DNA from: Chryseobacterium caseinilyticum
GTDB lineage: Bacteria; Bacteroidota; Bacteroidia; Flavobacteriales; Weeksellaceae
DNA: 64,000 nucleotides
NCBI RefSeq assembly: GCF_014837145.1
Contig: NZ_JACYFS010000002.1
Location: 218,929 to 282,928, forward strand
Reading direction: 5' to 3'
Part shown: positions 28,635-37,460 of the stretch, piece by piece
How positions within the stretch are numbered: the stretch's first letter is position 1
Layout of the letters: each line of letters begins with the position of its first letter
Position numbers and translations under genes: made by a program
The notes under the pieces: model-generated
Seen by the model: only the letters and a program-made list of their open reading frames with translations
Database searches by the model: none
What the model was told of the DNA's origin: nothing

Positions 28635-29765
28635 TTATTTTACATCTTTCCACCATTGTTTAAACACCTGAGAACCGTTGTCCAGCAACACTTTTTCTCC
28701 AATCATCGGGGTTGCCAGTCTGTAAGGTTTTCCGGCTGAGAGTTTTGTCATTTTTTCCAACGGCTCTTTCCACGGATGTCGCGCCAAGGTAAATTTGGAA
28801 TGATGCACGGGCAGTAGGTTTTTTGCTTTTACTTCTGTTGTTGCCAAAGCCATTTCTTCGGGCAGCTCGTGTACCGATTGCCATGCTTTGTTGTACTGTC
28901 CGCATTCCATAATCGCCCAATCTATCGGCGGATATTTTGCTGCAACCGTTTTGAAACGGTCACTGTAACCGCCATCACCACTGTAATAAATATTCATCTT
29001 GGGAGATCGAATATAGAAAGACAGCCACAATGCTTTATCAGGTGAAAATCCACGACCGCCACCGTGATGTGTATTTTCTGCAATAATATTGAAATTTGGT
29101 TTTACAGCTACAGTTTCACCCCAATCTTTTTCCAGAATCTGTTTTTGTGTGTAGCCCCATTTTTCATAATGTGCTCCGGCTCCAAGACCACAAATTACAA
29201 ACTTTACTTTCGGCTGTAATGCTTTTACGGTTTCATAATCCAAATGGTCATAATGATCGTGTGAGAGCAGCATGTAATCAATTTCGGGCATGTCGTCCGC
29301 AAAATAAATGTCGCTGCCTTTGTACGCTTTCACGCCCCATGGAGTTGGCGATGCTTTACCGCTGAAAATCGGATCAACCAGAATTTTTACTCCATCCAAC
29401 TGCAAAAAGAAAGAAGAATGCCCAAACCATACCAGCACATTCTCGTCTGCCGGAAGCGATTTTAAATCTGTCTTAACCGAAGGCAGAGCAGTGGTTGGTT
29501 CCGTATCAGGATAGGTCTTAGTTAATGAATTCCAGCCTTCAGTCCACATGCTGTATCCCTTTATGATGGTCGGTTTTTCTACAAGATTATGAAAGGTTCC
29601 ATCTCTGAAGTGTTTTGATTTCTTCATCAATTCAAGTCGCTCACCTTCAGGTAACGCGCCGAACTGAGGCTGTTTCATATAAAAATAAGTGGCGATGATG
29701 ATAAGGATGATTAACGACAGTAAAACGATGACCGTCCATTTTAATATTTTCAGAAAGCGCTTCAT
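28635..29765 (-). CDS. Membrane-anchored metallo-beta-lactamase-fold hydrolase
   Basis: 376 aa. One N-terminal membrane segment (about 8-28) anchors the enzyme, probably facing the periplasm. The MBL domain has the HxHxDH metal motif as SHDHYDHLD, WFGHSSFFLQLDGVKILVDP upstream, and the later ligands in ENTHHGGGRG, YYSGDGGYSD and LLPVHHSKF. The pattern resembles the NAPE-PLD/UlaG-like branch. Substrate unknown. The stop of the Rossmann-fold gene overlaps its start (TAATG), so the two form an operon. Confidence 0.85.
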   Translation of the reverse strand: MKRFLKILKWTVIVLLSLIILIIIATYFYMKQPQFGALPEGERLELMKKSKHFRDGTFHNLVEKPTIIKGYSMWTEGWNSLTKTYPDTEPTTALPSVKTDLKSLPADENVLVWFGHSSFFLQLDGVKILVDPIFSGKASPTPWGVKAYKGSDIYFADDMPEIDYMLLSHDHYDHLDYETVKALQPKVKFVICGLGAGAHYEKWGYTQKQILEKDWGETVAVKPNFNIIAENTHHGGGRGFSPDKALWLSFYIRSPKMNIYYSGDGGYSDRFKTVAAKYPPIDWAIMECGQYNKAWQSVHELPEEMALATTEVKAKNLLPVHHSKFTLARHPWKEPLEKMTKLSAGKPYRLATPMIGEKVLLDNGSQVFKQWWKDVK

Positions 29766-30409
29766 TATTTTGATAATTCTTTAATGTCTTTTGCCTCCAA
29801 GATTTGTTTTGAATATCCTTTCAATACTGCATTAATCATTGCTTTCCCTACTTCTGAAAGTTTTAATGTAGGTGCAGAAAAAAATGGTGACAACAGTGGA
29901 ATCAATATTTTAAAAATAAACTTGATGTTTTTCTGACCTTTGCTTCCCGTCATAACCGCCGGCCGGAAGTTGTACTGACCTTTGAAAGGCAGTTTCATCA
30001 GCGCATTTTCTGTACGTCCCTTCACTCTTGCCCACATTATTTTTCCTTTTTCGCTGCTGTCGGTACCGCTTCCCGAAACGTAAATAAAAGTCATTTCCGG
30101 TTTAATTTCTGAAAGCGAAGCCGCAAACGGAACTACAAAATCGTACGTTTTTCTGGTAAAACTTTCTTCATTTTCGCCTACCGAACTGATGCCTGCACAA
30201 AAGAAACAGCCATCATATTTTTCCAGTAAATCTGAATGCTTTTTGATTTCGGAAAAATCTTTTACAATGAGTTCTTTCAGTTTGGGATGTGACAGTTCGT
30301 AAGTTCTTCTGCCGATGATCAGCACTTCATCTACTTCCGGATTTTCAAGGCATTCAAATAAAACACCTTCGCCCACCATTCCTGTTGCACCTGTGATTAT
30401 GATTTTCAT
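29765..30409 (-). CDS. NAD(P)-binding Rossmann-fold protein (atypical SDR/epimerase-like)
   Basis: 214 aa. N-terminal nucleotide-binding motif IIITGATGMVGEGVLFE (TGxxGxxG), Rossmann strands ending in VLIIGRRT, and FIYVSGSGTDSS where the active-site Ser would be. The Tyr-x3-Lys pair is replaced by MWARVKGRTENALM (only Lys clear), as in NmrA/HTATIP2-like atypical SDRs. Redox sensing or a reductase role are both possible. First gene of a pair with the MBL enzyme. Confidence 0.8.
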   Translation of the reverse strand: MKIIITGATGMVGEGVLFECLENPEVDEVLIIGRRTYELSHPKLKELIVKDFSEIKKHSDLLEKYDGCFFCAGISSVGENEESFTRKTYDFVVPFAASLSEIKPEMTFIYVSGSGTDSSEKGKIMWARVKGRTENALMKLPFKGQYNFRPAVMTGSKGQKNIKFIFKILIPLLSPFFSAPTLKLSEVGKAMINAVLKGYSKQILEAKDIKELSK

Positions 30410-30548
30410 GTTATGTTTTTTTATGCTGTAAATATCGCAAAAACAATATGTATCTGATTAAAATTACAAATCATTTTTGCAATTGAAAAATTTCTGTGTT
30501 AAATTGCCTGTTGTAATTTTATACATTTCTCAACCAAAAACACAGATA

Positions 30549-32282
30549 ATGGAGTGGACACAGGAGCAGAAAAACATCATTAATTCTACAGGAAATATCA
30601 AAATCAATGCGGTTGCCGGCTCCGGAAAAACTACGACCGTTATTGAATATGCCAGAACGAGACCTGAAAACAGCAGGATTCTTTATCTGGCATTTAACAA
30701 GTCGGTAAAACTGGAAGCTGCGAAAAAATTTCAGGAAAAAGGACTTCACAATGTGACTGTTGAGACGGCTCATTCTTTAGCCTATAAAAATGTTGTCTTT
30801 CAAAGCAATTATAAAATCAAAGCGCCGGGTTACAAAACCAATGAAATCGTTGAACTTCTCAATCTGCAGGGTAATGGTGAAAAACACACCGAGTATATTA
30901 TTGCCAATCACATCAACAAATTCATCACTTATTTCTGCAACAGTGATAAACTGAAAGTTCAGGATCTAAATTATCTTGATACCATTACAGATCCCAATGC
31001 GAGAATTTTCGTCAGTACATTTTACCAGTATATTCTCACGCAGACCCGAATGTTATTGAGTAAAATGGATAAAGGCGAAATTGAAATCACCCATGATTTT
31101 TATCTTAAAAAATTTCAGATTTTAAATCCGAAACTGCCTTTTGATTATATTCTTTTTGATGAAGGTCAGGATGCTTCGTCGGCGATGTTGGATGTATTTC
31201 TAAAACAAAATGCAACCAAAGTAATTGTAGGGGATACACATCAGCAGATTTACGGGTGGCGTTATGCAGTCAACTCTCTGGAAAAGGCTGATTTTGAAAC
31301 GTATCATCTTTCAACAAGTTTCCGCTTCGGTCAGGATATTGCGAATCTGGCCATGGAAGTTTTAAAATTTAAAAAACACATCAATCAGCATCAAACCATA
31401 ACGATAACTGGTAATGGACGGGTTGAAGAAATAAAAACCAAAGCTATTCTTGCAAGAACCAATCTTGGATTATTGTTAAAAGCCATCGAATACGTTACCG
31501 AGAAAAAGAACGTAAAACATATCTACTTTGAGGGAAATATCAATTCTTACACGTATGCAGATGAGGGAGCTTCTCTATATGATGTTTTAAATTTAAAGAA
31601 TGACAAACGGACGTTCATCAAAGATAAACTCATCAAAGCGATGAAAAATATGAAAGAACTTGAAGATTACATTAGCAAAACAGAAGATCTTCAACTCGGG
31701 ATGATGGTTGAAATTGTAAAAGAGTATGGCAATAAAATTCCGAATATCCTTAAAACCATCAAGGACAAACACGTCGATGGCGATCAGAAAGAAAAAGCAG
31801 AAATGATCTTTTCTACCGTTCACCGCTGCAAGGGAATGGAGTATGACAGTGTGCGGCTGGTGAATGATTTTATTTCTGAAGAAAAACTGGAGAAACAGAC
31901 GAAGGAAATAAAGGGTCAGGAAATCAACGCTACAAAACTCAATGAGGAAATCAATCTTCTGTATGTGGCGGTAACACGAACCAAAAATAAGTTACACATT
32001 CCTGAATCTTTGATGCCTGTCGGTTTTTATGAGTCTTTACAAATTCAAATTATAAAAGACATTCCGAAGGAAGAGAAGAAAACTGAAAAATCATATACAG
32101 TCGACCAGGTACGGGAAAAACATAAAGGCGCGTACCAACCCTGGACAGCCGAACTTGATCAGGAACTGATGGAACTTTATTCAGAAGGCATCAGCGGAAA
32201 TGATCTGGCGAAACATTTCGGTCGTACAAAAGGAGCTATAGCTTCACGGATAAAGAAATTAGAGATGGATGATTTTTCATAA
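30549..32282 (+). CDS. UvrD/Rep-like superfamily 1 helicase with C-terminal HTH (Myb/SANT-like)
   Basis: 577 aa from the ATG at 30549 (MEWTQEQKNIINSTG); the longer frame to 30477 needs a TTG start. SF1 motifs: Walker A NAVAGSGKTTT near residue 20, DYILFDEGQDASS, VGDTHQQIYGWRYA, STVHRCKGMEYDSV and LLYVAVTRTKNKL. The last 50 residues are a separate domain, AYQPWTAELDQELMELYSEG then DLAKHFGRTKGAIASRIKKL. This is a helix-turn-helix like those that read DNA in Myb-type and similar proteins. The 2B region is small. Divergent from the 30409 gene. Confidence 0.88.
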   Translation: MEWTQEQKNIINSTGNIKINAVAGSGKTTTVIEYARTRPENSRILYLAFNKSVKLEAAKKFQEKGLHNVTVETAHSLAYKNVVFQSNYKIKAPGYKTNEIVELLNLQGNGEKHTEYIIANHINKFITYFCNSDKLKVQDLNYLDTITDPNARIFVSTFYQYILTQTRMLLSKMDKGEIEITHDFYLKKFQILNPKLPFDYILFDEGQDASSAMLDVFLKQNATKVIVGDTHQQIYGWRYAVNSLEKADFETYHLSTSFRFGQDIANLAMEVLKFKKHINQHQTITITGNGRVEEIKTKAILARTNLGLLLKAIEYVTEKKNVKHIYFEGNINSYTYADEGASLYDVLNLKNDKRTFIKDKLIKAMKNMKELEDYISKTEDLQLGMMVEIVKEYGNKIPNILKTIKDKHVDGDQKEKAEMIFSTVHRCKGMEYDSVRLVNDFISEEKLEKQTKEIKGQEINATKLNEEINLLYVAVTRTKNKLHIPESLMPVGFYESLQIQIIKDIPKEEKKTEKSYTVDQVREKHKGAYQPWTAELDQELMELYSEGISGNDLAKHFGRTKGAIASRIKKLEMDDFS

Positions 32283-32397
32283 CAGAAAATCACAGGGTTA
32301 TCGCCCGTCATTTTGGATACAATGAAACTCAATTTGGCAACATTTCCGGCCGCGCATCTGCAGACATTTGTATTATAAAATTTAAAGAAAATTTACA

Positions 32398-33207
32398 ATG
32401 CAAAAAACAGTTTTTATCACAGGCGCATCATCAGGATTGGGAAAAGCTACGGCGAAATTATTTTAATCGAAAGGATGGAACGTCATCGCAACGATGCGGA
32501 ATCCACACAATGAAACTGAGCTTTCGGCGCTGGAAAATGTAACACTTCTTCCTTTGGATGTTACCAATTTACAGCAGATTCAGGAAACCGTAAAAAAGGC
32601 AATTGAACTTCATCCCATTGATGTGGTTTTTAATAATGCAGGTTACGGTTTGATTGGTGCTTTGGAAGCGTTGACAGACGAACAAATCGTAAAACAACTA
32701 GACACCAATTTACTGGGCGTGATTCGTGTAACTCAGGCTTTCATTCCTTATTTCAGAAAAAACAGAAATGGATTATTTATTACTACAACCTCCATTGGAG
32801 GATTATTGACTTTCCCTTTGGATTCGCTTTACCACGCTACAAAATGGGCTTTGGAAGGCTGGAGCGAAAGTATGTCGTTTGAATTGGCATTACATAATGT
32901 TGGCATCAAAACTATTGCGCCGGGCGGAATTAAAACTAATTTTGCAGGAGAATCATTAGCCGTTGCCAGTCATCCGGCTTATGAAGATGGTATGAAGAAA
33001 TTATTTGAACTGATGAACCCTGATAATTTTGAACCGGTAGAGTGGATAGCTGATGTGGTCTACGAAGCTGCGACGGATGGGAAGAATCAATTGCGATACG
33101 TGACAGGCGAATTTGCCAATCAGCTGTACAACCGTCGTTTAGAAATCGGTTCCGAAGCTGCTGTTCAGGAAATGCAACAGATGGCATTTGGTGATTTGAT
33201 CAATTAA
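32398..33207 (+). pseudogene. SDR oxidoreductase interrupted by an in-frame stop codon
   Basis: An ATG at 32398 opens a classical short-chain dehydrogenase, MQKTVFITGASSGLGKATAKLF (cofactor motif TGxxxGxG). A TAA at 32464-32466 stops it at codon 23. The same frame then continues SKGWNVIATMRNPHN... to 33207, with NNAG, the catalytic Ser (TTSIGG) and Y-x3-K (YHATKWALEGW). A single C-to-T change (CAA to TAA) would explain it. An internal ATG at 32494 gives 237 codons without the cofactor loop, which cannot be a normal SDR. It precedes the AraC regulator by 12 bases. Confidence 0.85.
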
Positions 33208-33219
33208 AATTAGTAAGAA

Positions 33220-34131
33220 ATGAATAATCCGATAAAAGTAGATTCTATCTCAAAACTTCACGAGATGTTGGGTTTCGGAAAGCCTGTTCATCCTTTGATA
33301 AGCCTCACTGACAATACCAATATGATTGTGGAAAGTGACTTATTGAATCAACATTTTCTGTTCAATTTCTATAAAATTTCCTACAAAAAAACACGGAAAG
33401 GCAAAATTGGATATGGACAAGGTTATTATGATTTCGACGAAGGCGGAATGGTTTTTACCTCGCCCAATCAGCTGATTTCCACGAGTGCCGATGATATGGA
33501 ATATGAGGGTTTGACTTTGCTGATTCATCCTGATTTTTTCAGAAATTATTCATTGGCAACCCGTATTAAAAGCTTTGGCTTCTTTTCATATTCTGCCAAC
33601 GAAGCCTTATTTTTATCGGACAAAGAAAAGCAGACTATATTTTCGGTTTTTGATAATATCAAGGAAGAATTGAATAATACGATTGACGATTTCAGTCAGG
33701 ATGTTATCATTTCTCACGTCGAGGTTTTGCTTAATTACAGCAACCGTTTTTACAAGCGCCAGTTCATTACCAGAAAAGCAGTAAATAATGATTTACTTTC
33801 GAAAATTGAAGAACTTTTAAATGTCTATTTTGAAAAAGAAGACGGCTTGAATCAAGGTTTGCCAACCGTTGAGTTTCTCGCAACGGAGCTCAGTCTTTCA
33901 TCACGGTATTTAAGTGATATGCTTCGGTCTTTGACAGGGCAGAATGCACAGCAACTCATCCACGAAAAACTGATTGAAAAAGCAAAAGATTATCTTACAA
34001 CAACCCAACTTTCGGTTGCAGAAATCGCTTATCAGCTTGGTTTTGAGCATCCGCAGTCTTTGAATAAATTATTTAAAAATAAAACCAATCAGACCCCTGT
34101 GCAATTTAAGCAAGGTTTTTATCATAACTAA
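33220..34131 (+). CDS. AraC-family transcriptional regulator
   Basis: 303 aa. N-terminal sensing domain (about 1-185) without clear ligand motif, and a C-terminal double HTH of the AraC type (about 215-300): VEFLATELSLSSRYLSDMLR and SVAEIAYQLGFEHPQSLNKL ending in the FKxKTxxTPxQFK signature. It sits between the SDR and NTF2-like genes with 12 and 7 bases of spacing. It probably regulates this cluster (SDR, NTF2-like, perhaps cupin and decarboxylase-like). Confidence 0.9.
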   Translation: MNNPIKVDSISKLHEMLGFGKPVHPLISLTDNTNMIVESDLLNQHFLFNFYKISYKKTRKGKIGYGQGYYDFDEGGMVFTSPNQLISTSADDMEYEGLTLLIHPDFFRNYSLATRIKSFGFFSYSANEALFLSDKEKQTIFSVFDNIKEELNNTIDDFSQDVIISHVEVLLNYSNRFYKRQFITRKAVNNDLLSKIEELLNVYFEKEDGLNQGLPTVEFLATELSLSSRYLSDMLRSLTGQNAQQLIHEKLIEKAKDYLTTTQLSVAEIAYQLGFEHPQSLNKLFKNKTNQTPVQFKQGFYHN

Positions 34132-34138
34132 ATTTAAA

Positions 34139-34471
34139 ATGAATATAGAAACGTTTATCAAAGAATGGATTGCAGTAGGCAACAGTTACAACACCGAAAA
34201 ATATCTTGAGTTTTACAATCAAAACGCTGTTTTAGATGACCCTTCAGTTGGAAGAAAGTTCATCGGTCACAATGGAATCAAAGATTATTTTGTGAGTTAT
34301 TTTATCGGTTATAAAACTCAGACTGAATTGAGGAAATTGGAAATCAGAGAAGATTCGGCTTATTTGGAAGTAGAATTTACTGGAGATTTTCCGGAAGGTA
34401 AAATTGGTGGTAGTTTTGATTTTGTTTTTAAAAACGACAAGATTGATTTTGTAAAAGCAGATTTGATTTAA
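34139..34471 (+). CDS. NTF2-like (SnoaL-type) small protein
   Basis: 110 aa with the cone-shaped NTF2 fold pattern: an N-terminal helix (ETFIKEWIAVGNSYNTEKYLEF), YNQNAVLDDPSVGRKFIGHNGIKDYF, then long strands. Such proteins are small-molecule isomerases, hydrolases or binding proteins; the substrate is unknown. It follows the AraC gene by 7 bases and ends at a terminator, so SDR-AraC-NTF2 form one unit. Confidence 0.8.
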   Translation: MNIETFIKEWIAVGNSYNTEKYLEFYNQNAVLDDPSVGRKFIGHNGIKDYFVSYFIGYKTQTELRKLEIREDSAYLEVEFTGDFPEGKIGGSFDFVFKNDKIDFVKADLI

Positions 34472-34475
34472 AAAT

Positions 34476-34509
34476 AAAACCTTCCCTATATCAAATTAAG
34501 AAGGTTTTT
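34476..34509 (+). terminator. Terminator after the NTF2-like gene
   Basis: Nine-bp stem AAAACCTTC/GAAGGTTTT (34476-34484 with 34500-34508) followed by T residues. Confidence 0.7.
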
Positions 34510-34591
34510 GGAAAATTGTTCAGAAAAGTTATTCCTGGAGAGATTTGCCTGAATCAGAAAAGAAATAAGATAATCTCAATAAAATTTACAG

Positions 34592-34627
34592 AGGTTTATC
34601 TGCATTTTGCAGGTAAACCTTTTTTTG
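34592..34627 (+). terminator. Second strong hairpin terminator, about 100 bases before the cupin gene
   Basis: A 13-bp stem (one G-U), 34592-34604 with 34608-34620, three-base loop, then an uninterrupted T-tract. It is placed 83 bases after the first terminator and 103 before the next ATG. It could be a back-up terminator or a leader attenuator of the cupin gene. Confidence 0.75.
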
Positions 34628-34729
34628 TTTTAAGTGAAATCAGTAAAAATGGTAAGCAATTCCGTAATCGGTATAACGATGATATGCTGGAATGGACGGA
34701 ACTTTGTTTAATAACAAGAAGTAGTGAAA

Positions 34730-35227
34730 ATGAAATATTTTTTAACCATAATTCTGCTGGTGTTCGGGCAATTTGATTTCGCACAACAGACAAAAAATCA
34801 AAATAAAATGAAAACAGACATTCCAAAAATAAGTGATTTTCCGACTGGTGAAGAAAATACAGCTTTTGCACAATATTTTATTGGTAAATCTTATTTGGCG
34901 CCACTGACGGGCAATAAAGATTTGAATATTCCACTTTCAAATGTTACTTTCGAGCCTGGCTGTAGAAATAATTGGCACAGTCACACCGGCGGACAATTGT
35001 TGATCGTGGTTGGCGGCGAAGGATTATATCAGGAAAGAGGAAAACCTGCCCGTCGATTGAAATCTGGAGATATTGTTGAAATTGCTCCGAATGTTGAACA
35101 TTGGCACGGCGCAACTGCAAATAGTTGGTTTTCGCATTTGGCTACGACCGGAAATCCTCAAACTAATCAAAATACTTGGCTGGAAGCGGTTTCTGATGAA
35201 GAATACACTGAAGCTGACAAAAAATAA
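34730..35227 (+). CDS. Exported cupin-domain protein
   Basis: 165 aa with signal peptide (KYFLTIILLVFGQFDFAQQ). A single small cupin barrel carries metal ligands in WHSHTGGQLLIVVGGEG and the second motif PNVEHWHGA. I use the ATG at 34730; a GTG at 34724 is also possible. Cupins of this type commonly stand next to carboxymuconolactone-decarboxylase-like genes, as here (next gene 32 bases on). Function unknown; a periplasmic oxidoreductive or lyase role is possible. Confidence 0.82.
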   Translation: MKYFLTIILLVFGQFDFAQQTKNQNKMKTDIPKISDFPTGEENTAFAQYFIGKSYLAPLTGNKDLNIPLSNVTFEPGCRNNWHSHTGGQLLIVVGGEGLYQERGKPARRLKSGDIVEIAPNVEHWHGATANSWFSHLATTGNPQTNQNTWLEAVSDEEYTEADKK

Positions 35228-35233
35228 TTTTAT

Positions 35234-35302
35234 ATGATGAGAAAAAACAAGTTTTTTCAATGGATAATTCTTTTTGTTCTCACATTAAGTTTACAAAAAT
35301 GA
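35234..35302 (+). other. Out-of-frame signal-peptide segment in front of the decarboxylase-like gene
   Basis: ATG at 35234 encodes a 22-residue hydrophobic leader, RKNKFFQWIILFVLTLSLQK, then TGA. One extra A in the A5 run 35295-35299 would fuse it directly to MNAQQN of the following frame and give the usual ...LMNAQ cleavage region. A one-base deletion (or a sequence error) is the simplest explanation. Confidence 0.65.
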
Positions 35303-36297
35303 ATGCACAGCAAAATACAGCCACTCAAAATTTAAATACTAAAGAACAAAGTCTGGTAAAGATTTCTTCATTAACGGCTATTGGAAATCTTGAAAATCTG
35401 AAAGTGCAGTTGAATGTAGGTTTAGATTCGGGTTTAACGATTAATGAAATCAAAGAAGCTTTGGTACAATTGTATGCTTACTGCGGTTTTCCGAGAAGTT
35501 TGAATGCTATTAATACTTTTAAAACTGTTCTCGACGAAAGAAAAACCAAGGGAATTAATGATATCGAAGGAAAGAAAATCATTGTAGAAAATGATGTTGA
35601 AGAAAAATATGAACAAGGCAGAAAAACTTTAGAAAAACTTTCAAAAACGCCACAGCCGAAGCCGGCAAAAGGTATAGGAGAATTTGCTCCACGAATTGAT
35701 GCTTTTCTTAAAGAGCATTTGTTTGCCGATATTTTTGTGAGTGATGTTTTAAATTATCAGCAAAGAGAATTGGTGACAATTTCCGCTTTGGCTTCTTTAA
35801 ATGGAGTTGAATCTCAATTGCAATCACATATCGGAATTGGAAAAAATACCGGAATTACGGATAATCAATTAGAACAACTGGCAGATTTGATACAGGAATC
35901 TGTCAGTAAAACGCAAGCCAATACAATCCGTAAAATTATCGGAAAACCGCTCGCTCCAATTGTCGAAAATGATATGATGATTCGTATCTCTGAAATAGAA
36001 ATCGTTCCTGAATTTTTGGAAGAATACAAATCGATTCTGAAAGAGGAAGCTTCGGCTTCGGTGAAATTAGAAAAAGGCGTGATTGCTATTTTCCCAATGT
36101 ATCAGAAGGAAAATAAGTCTCAAATAAGAATTATTGAAATTTATGCAGATCAGGAAGCTTATCAGTTTCATTTACAGACGCCACATTTTCAGCTTTATAA
36201 AAAATCAACTTTAAAAATGGTAAAATCTCTGAAATTGATTGATATGGAAAGTCTTGATAAAGAAACAATCCCGAAGATCTTCCAAAAACTTAATTAA
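35260..36297 (+). CDS. Protein with two carboxymuconolactone decarboxylase-like (AhpD-fold) domains plus a monooxygenase-like C-terminal domain; N-terminus probably frameshifted
   Basis: 345 codons as read. Domain 1 (about 30-95: VKISSLTAIGNLENL, EIKEALVQLYAYCGFPRSLNAINTF), domain 2 (about 140-220: RELVTISALASLNGVESQLQSHIG), then a ferredoxin-like ABM-type domain (about 245-330: ISEIEIVPEFLEEYKSILKEE). Domain 1 keeps a Cys (YCGF) but not the AhpD CxxC pair. The first 13 residues (MDNSFCSHIKFTK) look like an artefact of a frameshift; the real leader lies at 35234-35302 in another frame. Translation could begin at Met14 (35299), leaving the protein in the cytosol. Confidence 0.8.
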   Translation: MDNSFCSHIKFTKMNAQQNTATQNLNTKEQSLVKISSLTAIGNLENLKVQLNVGLDSGLTINEIKEALVQLYAYCGFPRSLNAINTFKTVLDERKTKGINDIEGKKIIVENDVEEKYEQGRKTLEKLSKTPQPKPAKGIGEFAPRIDAFLKEHLFADIFVSDVLNYQQRELVTISALASLNGVESQLQSHIGIGKNTGITDNQLEQLADLIQESVSKTQANTIRKIIGKPLAPIVENDMMIRISEIEIVPEFLEEYKSILKEEASASVKLEKGVIAIFPMYQKENKSQIRIIEIYADQEAYQFHLQTPHFQLYKKSTLKMVKSLKLIDMESLDKETIPKIFQKLN

Positions 36298-36333
36298 ATA
36301 ACGCATTCTTTTTGTAAACAATTTTAGATGCGC

Positions 36334-36657
36334 TTACAAAGTGATGGATGGAGGAAATGCCTGTTGTAGAAAAAACCCTTCAGGTTTCGGTTTAAGAATA
36401 TTCCTTCTTAAATTTCTATCCAGATAAAACGGCACAAAAGGCAGCACAGATCCAACAAGAAAAATAATGATTCTCAAGATGCTCCACTTGTATATCACGG
36501 CAGCAACGATGAGTACGGCGAAGTCAAACAGAAACAAAACCCATAAATCCAAACGAAGTATAATATCGAAAATATATTTGATGGGCATGGCGATAAAAAT
36601 CAAAATAAGGTAAGAAATCCCTTCAATAATGGCGGTTTTCCGCTAGAGGCTGATCAT
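36334..36657 (-). pseudogene. Decayed DUF3817-like small membrane protein
   Basis: ATG at 36657 reads MISL, then TAG (36645-36643), then continues in frame RKTAIIEGISYLILIFIAMPIKY, the hallmark start of DUF3817 membrane proteins (EGxSxLxLxxIAMPxKY). The middle (about 36530-36565) fits the family's GWxHGxLF helix better in another frame (FVWIYGFCFCL), suggesting paired indels. The end (YKWSILRIIIFLVGSVLPFVPFYLDR) fits again. An ATG at 36588 leaves an 84-codon frame that lacks the first helix. Confidence 0.6.
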
Positions 36658-36701
36658 TTTGATTTAATATAATTTGTATTTCAGTTTTAATTAAAACTCA
36701 A

Positions 36702-37136
36702 TTATCTGCATACACATTCGTTGTGTTCCCTGATGTATTTGATAGTAGATTGGCAGAGTTTTTCCAGAATGTCAAGATTTAAATCAGACAGTTTTTTAAA
36801 ATAAATACAGGCTTTTGCCATTTTAAATCTACCTAAACTCTCAAGCAACTTTTTATCTTCTTCTTCAGGTGCTGCAACGTATAGCGAGAACTGAGCTTTT
36901 CTTGGTGAAAAACCAATGATCATCGCATCTCCTTCGTGTCCGCTTTCGTATTTATAATGATAACTGCCAAAACCTATCATAGTAGGTCCCCAAATTTTTG
37001 GCTCAAAACCAGACCATTTTTTCATCAGTTCAATCAGCTGAAAACTGTCTTGTTTTTTCTGCTCACTTTCCACAAATGAATGGATAAAATCGTCAACGTC
37101 AATTTCAGTTTCTGCCGTTTTATTTTTTGAAGCCAT
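36702..37136 (-). CDS. DUF1801 domain protein
   Basis: 144 aa, cytosolic, with the DUF1801 pattern: DDFIHSFVESEQKKQDSFQLIELM, SGFEPKIWGPTMIGFGSYHYKYESG, MIIGFSPRKAQFSLYV and ACIYFKKLSDLN. The fold is related to the YdhG/YjbR-like group. No activity is known. It has its own candidate promoter (TATTTTTG, 37169-37162). Confidence 0.85.
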   Translation of the reverse strand: MASKNKTAETEIDVDDFIHSFVESEQKKQDSFQLIELMKKWSGFEPKIWGPTMIGFGSYHYKYESGHEGDAMIIGFSPRKAQFSLYVAAPEEEDKKLLESLGRFKMAKACIYFKKLSDLNLDILEKLCQSTIKYIREHNECVCR

Positions 37137-37460
37137 AATTGTTTTTCATTAAATCTAATTGCAAAAATAATATGCAACATCCAATAAAGAATAGATTTGT
37201 TTGAAAAATTTAAGTAAATAAATATCAATTTTATCTGAACAGGTAAAATTTTAATTTATACTTAAATTTAATGCATTTAGGTTTTAAAAATTTGGAATAA
37301 TAGAGATTTTAAGATTCTAGAAAAAGCAGCTGTTTCTAATTCAAAAAAAATCCTATTTGATTCTAATTTTTCTTCATTCTAAATTATTTTGTGGTATTAA
37401 AAACCTTTGTTAAAAGACGTATATTACAACAAATTGTTTCATAATCAAATCAGTAAAACT
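37137..37460. promoter_or_regulatory. Divergent intergenic region with a promoter for the DUF1801 gene
   Basis: 324 bases, very AT-rich. On the minus strand, TATTTTTG at 37162-37169 fits TAnnTTTG and would serve the DUF1801 gene. For the plus-strand oxidoreductase operon only near-matches are seen (for example TATTTTG near 37386). No repeat or RNA gene recognised. Confidence 0.4.
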
